Positions 27,895-35,343 of a stretch of 64,000 nucleotides of DNA are shown in pieces (the first letter of the stretch is position 1; every line of letters begins with the position of its first letter). Both the position numbers and the translations under genes were made by a program. The notes beneath the pieces were generated by a model that saw nothing but the letters and a program-made list of their open reading frames with translations, had not been told where the DNA came from and searched no databases. The DNA lies in NCBI RefSeq assembly GCF_030818485.1, contig NZ_JAUTAJ010000002.1, forward strand, positions 186,001 through 250,000. Reading direction: 5' to 3'. The stretch comes from Pseudoroseomonas cervicalis. GTDB taxonomy: Bacteria > Pseudomonadota > Alphaproteobacteria > Acetobacterales > Acetobacteraceae.

Positions 27895-28875
27895 TCACAG
27901 CCGCGCCATCTCGCCGGTCATGGACCGCCGCATGGGCCGGGCCGCCGGCGCCGGCCAGGGCGTGGCGCCCTCGGGCAGCCGCCCGGCCACCAGCCAGTCC
28001 CGCGCCAGCGGCCAGAGCGTGGCGGCGAAGCGGCTGTGGAAGAAGGCGAAATGCCCGACCGGCCCGAGCCCCAGCGCCGCCGGGTCCAGATGCAGCCGGT
28101 GCCGCGGGCTCGCGGTGAAATAGGCCAGCAGCCGCTCCACCGCCGCCGGCGTGCCATGCGGGTCGTCGGCGAGGCTCACCGCCAGCAGCGGCGCGCGGAG
28201 GGTGCCGAGCCGCGCCGCCAGCGCCGGCCCGTCGCGCAGCTGCGCCTCCAGCCGCGGGCCCATGCCGCTCCAGTCGCGCGCCACGCCGGCCGGCGTGTCC
28301 TCCATCCAGCCCAGGCGGCGGGCGGGCATATAGCCGAACAGCGCGGTCAGCAGCGGCATGGCGAGATGCCATTTCAGCAGCATGCCGGGCCGCGCCCGGG
28401 GCGCGTAGTCGCGCCAATAGGCGTATTGCGCGCCCACCGTCAGCAGCCGCCGCGCCCGGGCGGCGGAGGGCGCCAGGCCGAGCGCCAGCCCGCCGATGGA
28501 ATGCCCGACCAGCGCCAGATCGCGCCCCGGAAAGCGCGCCAGCGCCGCGCCCAGCGCCGCCTCCAGGTCCAGCTCGCCCCAATCGGCCCAGCCGGCGCGG
28601 AAGCCTCGCAGCCGCGCCGGGCGCGATTCGCCGATGCCGCGATAGTCGAAGGTCAGCGCGTCGATGCCCTGCGCCGCCAGCCAGGCGGCGAAGCGCGCAT
28701 AGTAGCGGCAGCGCACCGAGGTGGCGGGGCTGATGACCACGACGGGACGCGCCTCGGCCCCGGCGAGGGGCGCCGCGCGCCAGAGGAAGCCGCCCAGCGG
28801 CACGCCATCCGCGGCGACCAGGCGCAGCCCTTCGGGCGGCGCGGCCTCGGCGCTGGGCGGCCTGTGCTGCGGCAT
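27895..28875 (-). CDS. Alpha/beta hydrolase
   Basis: About 326 residues. The core order is VVVISPATSVRCRYYARFAAWLAAQGIDALTFDYRGIGES, then the nucleophile elbow LVGHSIGGLALGLAP with Ser, then a late SLADDPHGTPAAVERLL carrying a likely acid Asp. A catalytic His is probably in VGHFAFFHSRF. It resembles the COG4757-type predicted hydrolases. The substrate is unknown. The start at ATG 28875 has GGAGGAG seven bases upstream, better than ATG 28899. It is divergent from the GntR gene. Confidence 0.85.
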   Translation of the reverse strand: MPQHRPPSAEAAPPEGLRLVAADGVPLGGFLWRAAPLAGAEARPVVVISPATSVRCRYYARFAAWLAAQGIDALTFDYRGIGESRPARLRGFRAGWADWGELDLEAALGAALARFPGRDLALVGHSIGGLALGLAPSAARARRLLTVGAQYAYWRDYAPRARPGMLLKWHLAMPLLTALFGYMPARRLGWMEDTPAGVARDWSGMGPRLEAQLRDGPALAARLGTLRAPLLAVSLADDPHGTPAAVERLLAYFTASPRHRLHLDPAALGLGPVGHFAFFHSRFAATLWPLARDWLVAGRLPEGATPWPAPAARPMRRSMTGEMARL

Positions 28876-28956
28876 GCGGGGCTCCTCCGCCGGCAGCATC
28901 GCCGGCCAGGCCTGGGCTGTCGAGCGGCGGCGGCGGGGCCCTCGGCGCTGTGTGAT

Positions 28957-28972
28957 ATCTGCTATTGCAGAT
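28957..28972. promoter_or_regulatory. GntR operator-like palindrome ATCTGC-TATT-GCAGAT
   Basis: A 16-bp inverted repeat with perfect 6-bp arms, 28 bases upstream of the GntR gene at 29001. Its core CTGCTATTGCAG reappears upstream of the paralogous GntR gene near 48080. TTGCAG inside it may be the -35 and TCTAGC at 28985 the -10, so binding would block transcription. Confidence 0.75.
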
Positions 28973-29000
28973 CACGCGCTGCCCGGTCTAGCCTGCCGCC

Positions 29001-29723
29001 ATGCTGCCCAGCGATGCCCCGAAGCTGCTGCCCTTCGCCGCCGAGGATATGATGTCGCTCGCCGAGCGCGCCTATCGCCGGCTGCGCGACGCCATCGTCG
29101 ATGGCAGCCTGCCGGGCGGCGAGAAGCTCTCCGAACGCTCCCTGGCGCAGAGCCTGGGCATCTCCGCCCAGCCGGTGCGCGAGGCGCTGCGCCGGCTGGA
29201 GGCGGAGGGCATGGTCGTCACCCTGCCGCGCCGCGGCACGCTGGTGGCCGAGTTCGGCCCCGACCGCCTGGCCGAGATGGGGCTGATGCGCGTGGCGCTC
29301 GAAGGCACCGCCGCCAACCTGGCCGCCCGCCGCGCCGAGCCGGTGGCCATCGCCGCGCTGCGCGGCCAGCTGCGCGCCATGCATGCGCTGAGCCGCCAGC
29401 CCGGCCCGGCACCCGACATCGCCGCCCTGGCCGAGGCGAATGAGCGCTTCCACGCGGCGATCGACGCGCTGGCCGGCAACGCCTTCCTGCTGCGCGCGCT
29501 GCAGGCGCTGCGCGCCTATGACCATTTCGGCCGGCTGCGCGCGCTGCGCTCCACCCCGCAGGAGCCGCGCCGCGCCTGGCGCGAGCACGCCGCCATCCTC
29601 TCCGCCATCCGCCGCCGCGACCCTGTCCGGGCCGAGGCCAGGATGCGCGCCCATGTCACGCGCTCGCTGGAGGCCAGCGGCATTCTCGACGCGCTCGACC
29701 ACAATGAAAGGGAAACACCATGA
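29001..29723 (+). CDS. GntR/FCD-family transcriptional regulator
   Basis: 240 residues. The N-terminal GntR winged helix contains LAERAYRRLRDAIVDGSLPGGEKLSERSLAQSLGISAQPVREALRRLEAEGMV. The C-terminal FCD domain carries the metal-binding pattern with EANERFHAAI and EHAAILSAI. It is closely related to the second GntR protein at 47313-48035, for example in NAFLLRALQALRAYDHFGR. Its stop overlaps the start of the DapA-family gene (ATGA), so it is the first gene of an operon it probably controls. Confidence 0.93.
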   Translation: MLPSDAPKLLPFAAEDMMSLAERAYRRLRDAIVDGSLPGGEKLSERSLAQSLGISAQPVREALRRLEAEGMVVTLPRRGTLVAEFGPDRLAEMGLMRVALEGTAANLAARRAEPVAIAALRGQLRAMHALSRQPGPAPDIAALAEANERFHAAIDALAGNAFLLRALQALRAYDHFGRLRALRSTPQEPRRAWREHAAILSAIRRRDPVRAEARMRAHVTRSLEASGILDALDHNERETP

Positions 29724-30649
29724 CCACCGCTCCGGCCGGGCTGCGCGCCGCGCTGAACGGCATTTCCGGCATCCTCGTCACCCCCTTCGACGCCGAGGAC
29801 AAGCTGGCCCCGGCGAAGCTGAAGCCGGTGGTGGACCGCGCCGTGCAGGCCGGCGTGCATGTGCTGGTGGCCAATGGCAACACCAGCGAGTTCTACGGCC
29901 TGACCACCGCCGAGGCCGAGGCGGCGGTGCACATGGCGGCCGAGCAGGTGGCCGGCCGGGTGCCACTGCTGGCCGGCATCGGCCGCAGCATCGGCGATGC
30001 CGTGGCGCTGACCCGCGCCTCGCGCGCCGCCGGCGCCACCGCGCTGATGGTGCACCAGCCGCCCGATCCCTTCGTCTCGCCGCGCGGCATCCTGGCCTAT
30101 GTGCAGCGCGTGGCCGAGGCCGGGCAGGGCCTGCCCGTGGTGCTGTATCTGCGCAATGACGGCATCGGCATCGACAACATCATCGCGCTCTGCCAGGTGC
30201 CGGGCGTGGTGGGCGTGAAATGGGCGGCGCCGACGCCGCTGCGCCTCGGCGAGCTGATCCGCGCCACGCGCGGCCTCGACATCGCCTGGATCGGCGGCCT
30301 GGCCGAGACCTGGGCGCCGCCCTTCTACGCGGTCGGCGCGCGCGGCTACACCTCCGGCCTGATCAATGTCTGGCCCGCCCATTCGGTGGCCATCCATGCG
30401 GCGCTGGAGGCCGGCGACTATGCCCGCGCGGCGCAGCTGATCGAGACCATGTCGGCCTTCGAGGCGCTGCGCGCCGAGGAGCAGAACGGCACCAATGTCT
30501 CGGTGGTGAAGGCGGCGCTGCAGATGATGGGCGAGGATTGCGGCCCGACCCGCCCGCCCTCCGCCTGGCCGCTGACGCCGCGCGCCGAGGCCGAGCTGCG
30601 CCGGCGCCTCGGCGAATGGGGCCTGCTGCAGGCCGCCGCCGCGAAGTAG
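29720..30649 (+). CDS. DapA-family class I aldolase/dehydratase
   Basis: 309 residues. The barrel segments are GISGILVTPFDAEDKLAPAKLKPVVD, HVLVANGNTSEFYGLTTAEAEA and the Schiff-base Lys in VVGVKWAAPTPLRL. The NGNTSEFY motif is seen in 5-dehydro-4-deoxyglucarate dehydratase-like proteins, which act on sugar-acid intermediates. It is coupled to the GntR gene by a 4-base overlap and followed, 109 bases later, by a Bug solute-binding protein. The three genes look like a regulated uptake and catabolic unit for an organic acid. Confidence 0.88.
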   Translation: MTTAPAGLRAALNGISGILVTPFDAEDKLAPAKLKPVVDRAVQAGVHVLVANGNTSEFYGLTTAEAEAAVHMAAEQVAGRVPLLAGIGRSIGDAVALTRASRAAGATALMVHQPPDPFVSPRGILAYVQRVAEAGQGLPVVLYLRNDGIGIDNIIALCQVPGVVGVKWAAPTPLRLGELIRATRGLDIAWIGGLAETWAPPFYAVGARGYTSGLINVWPAHSVAIHAALEAGDYARAAQLIETMSAFEALRAEEQNGTNVSVVKAALQMMGEDCGPTRPPSAWPLTPRAEAELRRRLGEWGLLQAAAAK

Positions 30650-30758
30650 GCCGCGCGCCGTCCGGCCGGCGCGCCAGGGCGGGGGCCAGCCCCCCGCGAC
30701 ACCGGCCGGGCCACGCGCCCCGGCCGGAACCATCCCAAGAAAGAACGAGGAACGACCG

Positions 30759-31727
30759 ATGACGCTCACCCGACGCGCGGCGCTCGCCGCGCCGCTGGCG
30801 GCCCTGCCGCTGCTCTCCCGCACCGCGCGCGCCCAGGGCGGCTGGCCCTCGCAGACCGTCCGCATCATCGTGCCCTACACGCCCGGCGGCGCCTCCGACA
30901 TCGCGGCGCGGCTGATCGCCGAGAAGCTGACGCCGCTCTGGGGCCAGCCCGTGGTGGTGGAGAACCGCACCGGCGCCAATGGCATCGTCGGCAGCGATGC
31001 GGTGGCCAAGGCGGCGCCGGATGGCCACACGCTGGGCTTTGTCTCGGTCAATCACGCGGTGAATGCGGCGCTCTACACCACGCCCTTCGACACCATCCGC
31101 GACTTCTCGGTGCTGACGCAGATCTATTCGGTGCCGCTGCTGCTGGTGACGCGGCCGGATTTCCCGGCCCGCTCGGTGGCCGAGCTGGCGGCGCTGGTGA
31201 AGGCGAAGCCCGGCGAGATCACTTTCGCCGGCACCGGCGGCGCGGTGCATCTGGCGGCCGAGATGTTCGCCCACCGCGCCGGCGCGGCGATGACGCATAT
31301 CCCCTATCGCGGCTCCACCGCGGCGCATCCGGACCTGATCGGCGGCCGCGTCGACCTGATGTTCGACACGCTGCCCGCCGTGCTCGGCCATGTGCAGACC
31401 GGCAAGCTGCGCGCCATCGCCACCACCGCGGCGCAGCGCCTGCCGATGTTCCCCGACCTGCCGACCGTGGCCGAGGGCGGCTTCGACGGCTTCGAGGCCT
31501 CGACCTGGGGCGCCATCATCGGCCCCGCCGGGCTGCCCGGCCCGGTCGCGGCGAAGATCGCCACCGATGCGGCGGCGCAGCTGCGCCAGGCCTCGGTGCA
31601 GGAGCGCATGGCCGCGCTCGGCGCCACGCCCGTCGGCACCGGGCCGGAGGCGGCGCAGGGCTTCGTCCGCGCCGAGGTGGAGAAGTGGCAGGCCGTGGTC
31701 ACCCAGGCCGGCATCCAGAAGCAGTAG
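30759..31727 (+). CDS. Bug/TctC-family periplasmic solute-binding protein
   Basis: 322 residues with signal peptide MTLTRRAALAAPLAALPLLSRTARAQGG. Family motifs are WPSQTVRIIVPYTPGGASDIAARL, GQPVVVENRTGANGIVGSDAVAKAAPDGHT and THIPYRGSTAAHPDLIGGRVDLMFD. It binds an unknown carboxylate in the periplasm. No TctAB partner is nearby. It lies downstream of the GntR and DapA-family genes, which suggests that the aldolase handles a derivative of its ligand. A possible hairpin (GGGCCGCG and CGCGGCCC arms, around 31738-31770) follows. Confidence 0.93.
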   Translation: MTLTRRAALAAPLAALPLLSRTARAQGGWPSQTVRIIVPYTPGGASDIAARLIAEKLTPLWGQPVVVENRTGANGIVGSDAVAKAAPDGHTLGFVSVNHAVNAALYTTPFDTIRDFSVLTQIYSVPLLLVTRPDFPARSVAELAALVKAKPGEITFAGTGGAVHLAAEMFAHRAGAAMTHIPYRGSTAAHPDLIGGRVDLMFDTLPAVLGHVQTGKLRAIATTAAQRLPMFPDLPTVAEGGFDGFEASTWGAIIGPAGLPGPVAAKIATDAAAQLRQASVQERMAALGATPVGTGPEAAQGFVRAEVEKWQAVVTQAGIQKQ

Positions 31728-31881
31728 CCTGACCTGCCGGGCCGCGTCCCTTCGGGGGGGCCGCGGCCCGGCCCTGCGGCGCGGCGGGACACCGCGCCAT
31801 GCCGGCCCGGGCGCGGCGCCCCGCCAGGGGCCGGCCCCGCACGCCCCGTCTGGCCGGGCGGCGGCGAAGCGCCTATGCCTG

Positions 31882-33333
31882 ATGGCCATGCCCGGCTTCT
31901 TCACCACCCCCACCACCCTGGCGGTGCGCCTGCCGCTGCTGGTGGGGCTCGCGGTCTTCGCCTCCTCGGTCGGCACCACCCATCTGGCGCTGCATGTCAT
32001 GCAGCGCGAGCTGGACCATGAGGTGGAGCGGCTGGCCGATGTCTATATCGACAGCCTCTCCGGCGCCGCCCTGCCGCCGCTGCGGGCCGGGGATTTCGCC
32101 GGGCTGCAGGCGGTGCTGGAGCGCGCCATGGGCTTCCAGCGCGGCGTCACAGACCTAGCCATCGTGGTCGGCGACCGCGACGGCATGCCGCTGGCGCGCG
32201 CCGGGGAGCCGCAGGGCCTGCCGCCCATGGCGCTTGGCGTCACCGCGCCCGCCTGGGTGATGAATGCGCGCGGCGACATGGCCTGGGCGCAGCGCGAGCT
32301 GCTGGAGGACAATGCGGTGGTGGCGCTGGTCGCGGCGCAGATCGCCTTCCCCGAGCAGGCCGAGCGCCGCCGCCGCCTGCTGCTGGGGCTGATGCTGGCC
32401 GACCTGGCGCTGGCGGCGCTGGCGGCGCTGCTGACCGTGCTGTTCGCGCGCCGGCTGATGCGGCCCTTCCTGGCCGTGGCCGGGGCGCTGGACCGCGCCG
32501 GGGAGGGCGATTTCGCGCCGATGCCGGTGCCCGCCCGCGACCCCGAGGCCGGCCGCCTGGCCCGCGCCTTCAACCTGATGGCCGAGCGGCTGCGCGAGCG
32601 CGAGGCGCTGGCGGCGCGCCTGGCCGGGCGCGAGCGGGCGGCGATGCTGGGGCGGCTGGCCGCCACCCTGGCGCATGAGGTGCGCAACCCGCTGGCCGGC
32701 ATGCTGACCGCGCTCGACACCATCCGCCGCTTCGGCGCCGAGGCCGCGGTGCGCGGCCGCGCCCTCGACCTGGTGGAGCGCGGCTTGCGGCAGATCGAGG
32801 GGGTGGTGCGCTCGACCCTGGCCAGCTACCGCCAGGATGCCGAGCCGCGGCCGATCACCGCCGCCGATCTCGAGGATCTGCAGCTGCTGGTGCAGCCCGA
32901 GGCGCGGCGCGGCGCGGTGCGGCTGCATTGGCGCGTGGCGCTGCCCGAGCCCTTCCCCGCCGATGCGCAGCGCCTGCGCCAGCTGCTGCTGAACCTGCTG
33001 CTGAACGCGGTGGCCGCGACGCCCCCCGGCGGCAATGTCTGGCTCTCGGTGACGCGCGAGGGCGAGGCACTCTGCGCCGAGCTGCGCGACGAGGCGGGCG
33101 GCCTGCCGCGCGAGGCCGGGCGCCGCCTGGCGCCGGAGGCGGCCGGCGAGGCGCCTGCGGCGGAAGCGATGGCCGAAAGCGTGGCCGAGGGCGTGGCGCG
33201 GGGCCAGGGCATCGGCTTGCCGATCGCGGCCGAGCTGGCGGCGGCGCTCGGCGCCGGGATCACCCTCGGCGACAGCCCGGGCGGCAGCCTGATCCGCCTG
33301 GTGGTGCCGCCGCAGCCGGAGGGCGGGGCATGA
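31882..33333 (+). CDS. Sensor histidine kinase (NtrB/DctB type)
   Basis: About 483 residues. It has a first membrane helix near residues 15-35, a periplasmic sensor region, a second helix (LLLGLMLADLALAALAALLTVLFA) and a HAMP-like linker with a coiled coil (AFNLMAERLREREALAARLAGRERA). The H-box is LAHEVRNPLAGMLTALDTIRR with the phosphorylated His. The N-box (LLNLLLNAVAATPPGG) and G-box (GQGIGLPIAAEL) follow. The start could be ATG 31882 or 31888. It overlaps the response regulator gene by 4 bases and forms a two-component pair with it. The signal is unknown. Confidence 0.92.
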   Translation: MAMPGFFTTPTTLAVRLPLLVGLAVFASSVGTTHLALHVMQRELDHEVERLADVYIDSLSGAALPPLRAGDFAGLQAVLERAMGFQRGVTDLAIVVGDRDGMPLARAGEPQGLPPMALGVTAPAWVMNARGDMAWAQRELLEDNAVVALVAAQIAFPEQAERRRRLLLGLMLADLALAALAALLTVLFARRLMRPFLAVAGALDRAGEGDFAPMPVPARDPEAGRLARAFNLMAERLREREALAARLAGRERAAMLGRLAATLAHEVRNPLAGMLTALDTIRRFGAEAAVRGRALDLVERGLRQIEGVVRSTLASYRQDAEPRPITAADLEDLQLLVQPEARRGAVRLHWRVALPEPFPADAQRLRQLLLNLLLNAVAATPPGGNVWLSVTREGEALCAELRDEAGGLPREAGRRLAPEAAGEAPAAEAMAESVAEGVARGQGIGLPIAAELAAALGAGITLGDSPGGSLIRLVVPPQPEGGA

Positions 33334-34646
33334 GCGCCGCGCTGCCCGCCTCGGTGCTGCTGATCGAGGATGATGCGGTGCTGGGCGAATCCCTGCTGCA
33401 GCGCCTGACGCTGGAAGGGGTGGAGACGCGCTGGGCGCGCAGCCTGGCCGAGGCCGAGATCCAGCTGCGCAAGCAGCGCCCGGGGCTGATCGTCTGCGAC
33501 ATGCGCCTGCCGGATGGCAGCGGCGAGGCGCTGCTGGCGCGGCTGATGCCCGATCTGGGCGGCACGCCGGTGATCGTCGTCACCGCCTATGGCGATGTGG
33601 CGCAGGCGGTGCGGCTGCTGCGCGCGGGCGCTGACGACTATGTCGAGAAGCCCTTCCCCGTGCAGCTGCTGATCGACAAGCTGCAGGCGCTGTCCGGCTG
33701 GGTGCCGCCGGCGCCGCCGCCGCCCGGCGAGGCGGGCTGGCAATCCGCCTCGATGCAGGCGCTGCGGCGCCAGCTGCTGAAGCTCGCCGCCGTCGACACC
33801 ACCGTGCTGCTGGCCGGCGAGAGCGGCGCCGGCAAGGAGATGGCGGCGCGGCTGCTGCACGAGGCCGGGCCGCGCGCCGGCCGGCCCTTCCTGGCGGTGA
33901 ACTGCGCCGCCATCCCGGCCGAGCTGCTGGAGAGCACCATCTTCGGCCATGAGCGCGGCGCCTTCACCGGCGCCGCCGGCCGCCAGGCGGGGCTGGCCGA
34001 GCGGGCCGGGGAGGGCACGCTGTTCCTCGATGAGGTGGCGGAGCTGCCGGCCACGGCCCAGGCCAAGCTGCTGCGCCTGCTGCAGGAGCGGCGCTTCGCC
34101 CGGCTCGGCGGGCAGGAGGAGCTGCCGCTGCGCGCCCGCGTGCTGGCCGCCAGCAATGCCGATCTGCGCGCCCGGGTGGCGGAGGGACGGTTCCGCGACG
34201 ATCTCTACTATCGCCTCGGCGTGGTCGAGCTGGCGGTGCCGCCGCTGCGCCAGCGGCCCGAGGATGTGGCGGGGCTGGCGGCGCATTTCCTGCGGCATTT
34301 CGCCGCCGGCCTCGGCCGGCCTTCGCCGCTGCTGGCGCCCGCCGCGCATGACGCGCTGCTCTCGCATGACTGGCCCGGCAATGTGCGCGAGCTGCGCAAC
34401 CGCATCGAGCGGGCGCTGGTGCTGAGCGAGGGCGGCAGCCTGGAGACCGCCGACCTGTTCCCCGAGCGCGGGGCGGAGGCGCCGCGCCTGCCCTCCCTGG
34501 CCGAGGCGCGCGACGCCGCCGAGGCCGAGCATATCCGGCGGGTGCTGGCGCGCAGCGGCGGGCGCATCGGCGATGCGGCGCAGCTGCTCGGCATCTCGCG
34601 CACGACGCTGTGGGAGCGCATGCGCCGGCTTGGCCTGCGCGGCTGA
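33330..34646 (+). CDS. Sigma-54-dependent response regulator (NtrC/DctD family)
   Basis: 438 residues. The receiver domain has the acidic pair in LLIEDDAVLGE, the phospho-Asp in LIVCDMRLPDGSGE and the Lys in DYVEKPFP. The AAA+ domain shows Walker A GESGAGKE, the sigma-54 contact loop ERGAFTGA, Walker B TLFLDEVAELP and RDDLYYRLGVVELAVPPLRQRPED. The C-terminal Fis-type helix-turn-helix is AAQLLGISRTTLWERMRRL. It activates sigma-54 promoters when phosphorylated by the upstream kinase. No clear -24/-12 promoter was found nearby to name a target. Confidence 0.94.
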   Translation: MSAALPASVLLIEDDAVLGESLLQRLTLEGVETRWARSLAEAEIQLRKQRPGLIVCDMRLPDGSGEALLARLMPDLGGTPVIVVTAYGDVAQAVRLLRAGADDYVEKPFPVQLLIDKLQALSGWVPPAPPPPGEAGWQSASMQALRRQLLKLAAVDTTVLLAGESGAGKEMAARLLHEAGPRAGRPFLAVNCAAIPAELLESTIFGHERGAFTGAAGRQAGLAERAGEGTLFLDEVAELPATAQAKLLRLLQERRFARLGGQEELPLRARVLAASNADLRARVAEGRFRDDLYYRLGVVELAVPPLRQRPEDVAGLAAHFLRHFAAGLGRPSPLLAPAAHDALLSHDWPGNVRELRNRIERALVLSEGGSLETADLFPERGAEAPRLPSLAEARDAAEAEHIRRVLARSGGRIGDAAQLLGISRTTLWERMRRLGLRG

Positions 34647-34734
34647 AGCGGGCAGTTTGCATCCGGCCGCGCCCTGCCGCATTTACGCCGCAATGCGGGG
34701 CTGCACGACATTACAGCCTTGTCATCTGAGGTGA

Positions 34735-34754
34735 CGGGGGTCATTTACCCCCCG
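34735..34754 (+). promoter_or_regulatory. Inverted repeat upstream of ptsN
   Basis: Arms CGGGGGT and ACCCCC(C)G flank CATTT, 25 bases before the ptsN start. It might be an operator or an RNA hairpin influencing ptsN expression. It is not followed by a T-run. Confidence 0.35.
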
Positions 34755-34779
34755 ACGGCGGCAGTTTCTGGAGAATATG

Positions 34780-35259
34780 ATGGCGATCAACGACCTGTTC
34801 CCGGGCGAGGCTTCCATTCTCAGCCTGGCCCCGGCCGACAAGGCCGAGCTGCTGGAGCTGCTGGCGGAACAGGCCGCGGAACGCCTCGGCCGGCCGAAGA
34901 AGGAGGTGCTGGAGGCGCTGCTGGCGCGTGAGCGCCTGGGCTCCACCGCGCTCGGCCGCGGCGTCGGCCTGCCGCATGCGCGGCTCGAGGGGCTGACCAC
35001 GCCGCTGGCCCTGCTGGCGCGGCTGCAGCGGCCGATCGAGTTCGATGCGCGCGATGGCGACCCGGTCGACCTGGTCTTCCTGGTGCTGTGGCCGGAGGAT
35101 GCGCCGGAAGGCTTCCTGCCGGCGCTGTCGGGCATCTGCAAGGTGCTGCGCGGCAACCAGCTGCCGCGCCAGCTGCGCCAGGCCGGCTCCGCCGCCGAGG
35201 CGCTGGCCATGCTGCAGGCGGCCCGCCCGCCCGAGCCGGGGGATGACGAGCCGCACTGA
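34780..35259 (+). CDS. ptsN: PTS EIIA-Ntr regulatory protein
   Basis: 159 residues. The EIIA domain contains the phosphorylatable His66 in GVGLPHARLEGL. ERLGSTALGRG upstream and PVDLVFLVLWPEDAPEGFLPALSGICKVLRG downstream are family-typical. It is part of the nitrogen-type phosphotransfer system, which links carbon, nitrogen and potassium status in proteobacteria. GGAG lies 6 bases before ATG 34780 and only 3 bases before ATG 34777, so the second ATG is preferred. It lies 84 bases upstream of the mrp/pha antiporter operon. The usual rpoN neighbour is absent from the window. Confidence 0.92.
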   Translation: MAINDLFPGEASILSLAPADKAELLELLAEQAAERLGRPKKEVLEALLARERLGSTALGRGVGLPHARLEGLTTPLALLARLQRPIEFDARDGDPVDLVFLVLWPEDAPEGFLPALSGICKVLRGNQLPRQLRQAGSAAEALAMLQAARPPEPGDDEPH

Positions 35260-35343
35260 CCGCGACCCGCCCCGCCCGCCCGCCGGCTCCGCCGGGCCCG
35301 GGCACCGCCGCCGCCATGCCGTCCCAGGAGACCCCGGCGCCCG

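Noticed and set aside
31735..31770. Strong terminator after the Bug gene
   Set aside because: A GC-rich stem can be drawn but there is no T-run; noted in the gene entry only.
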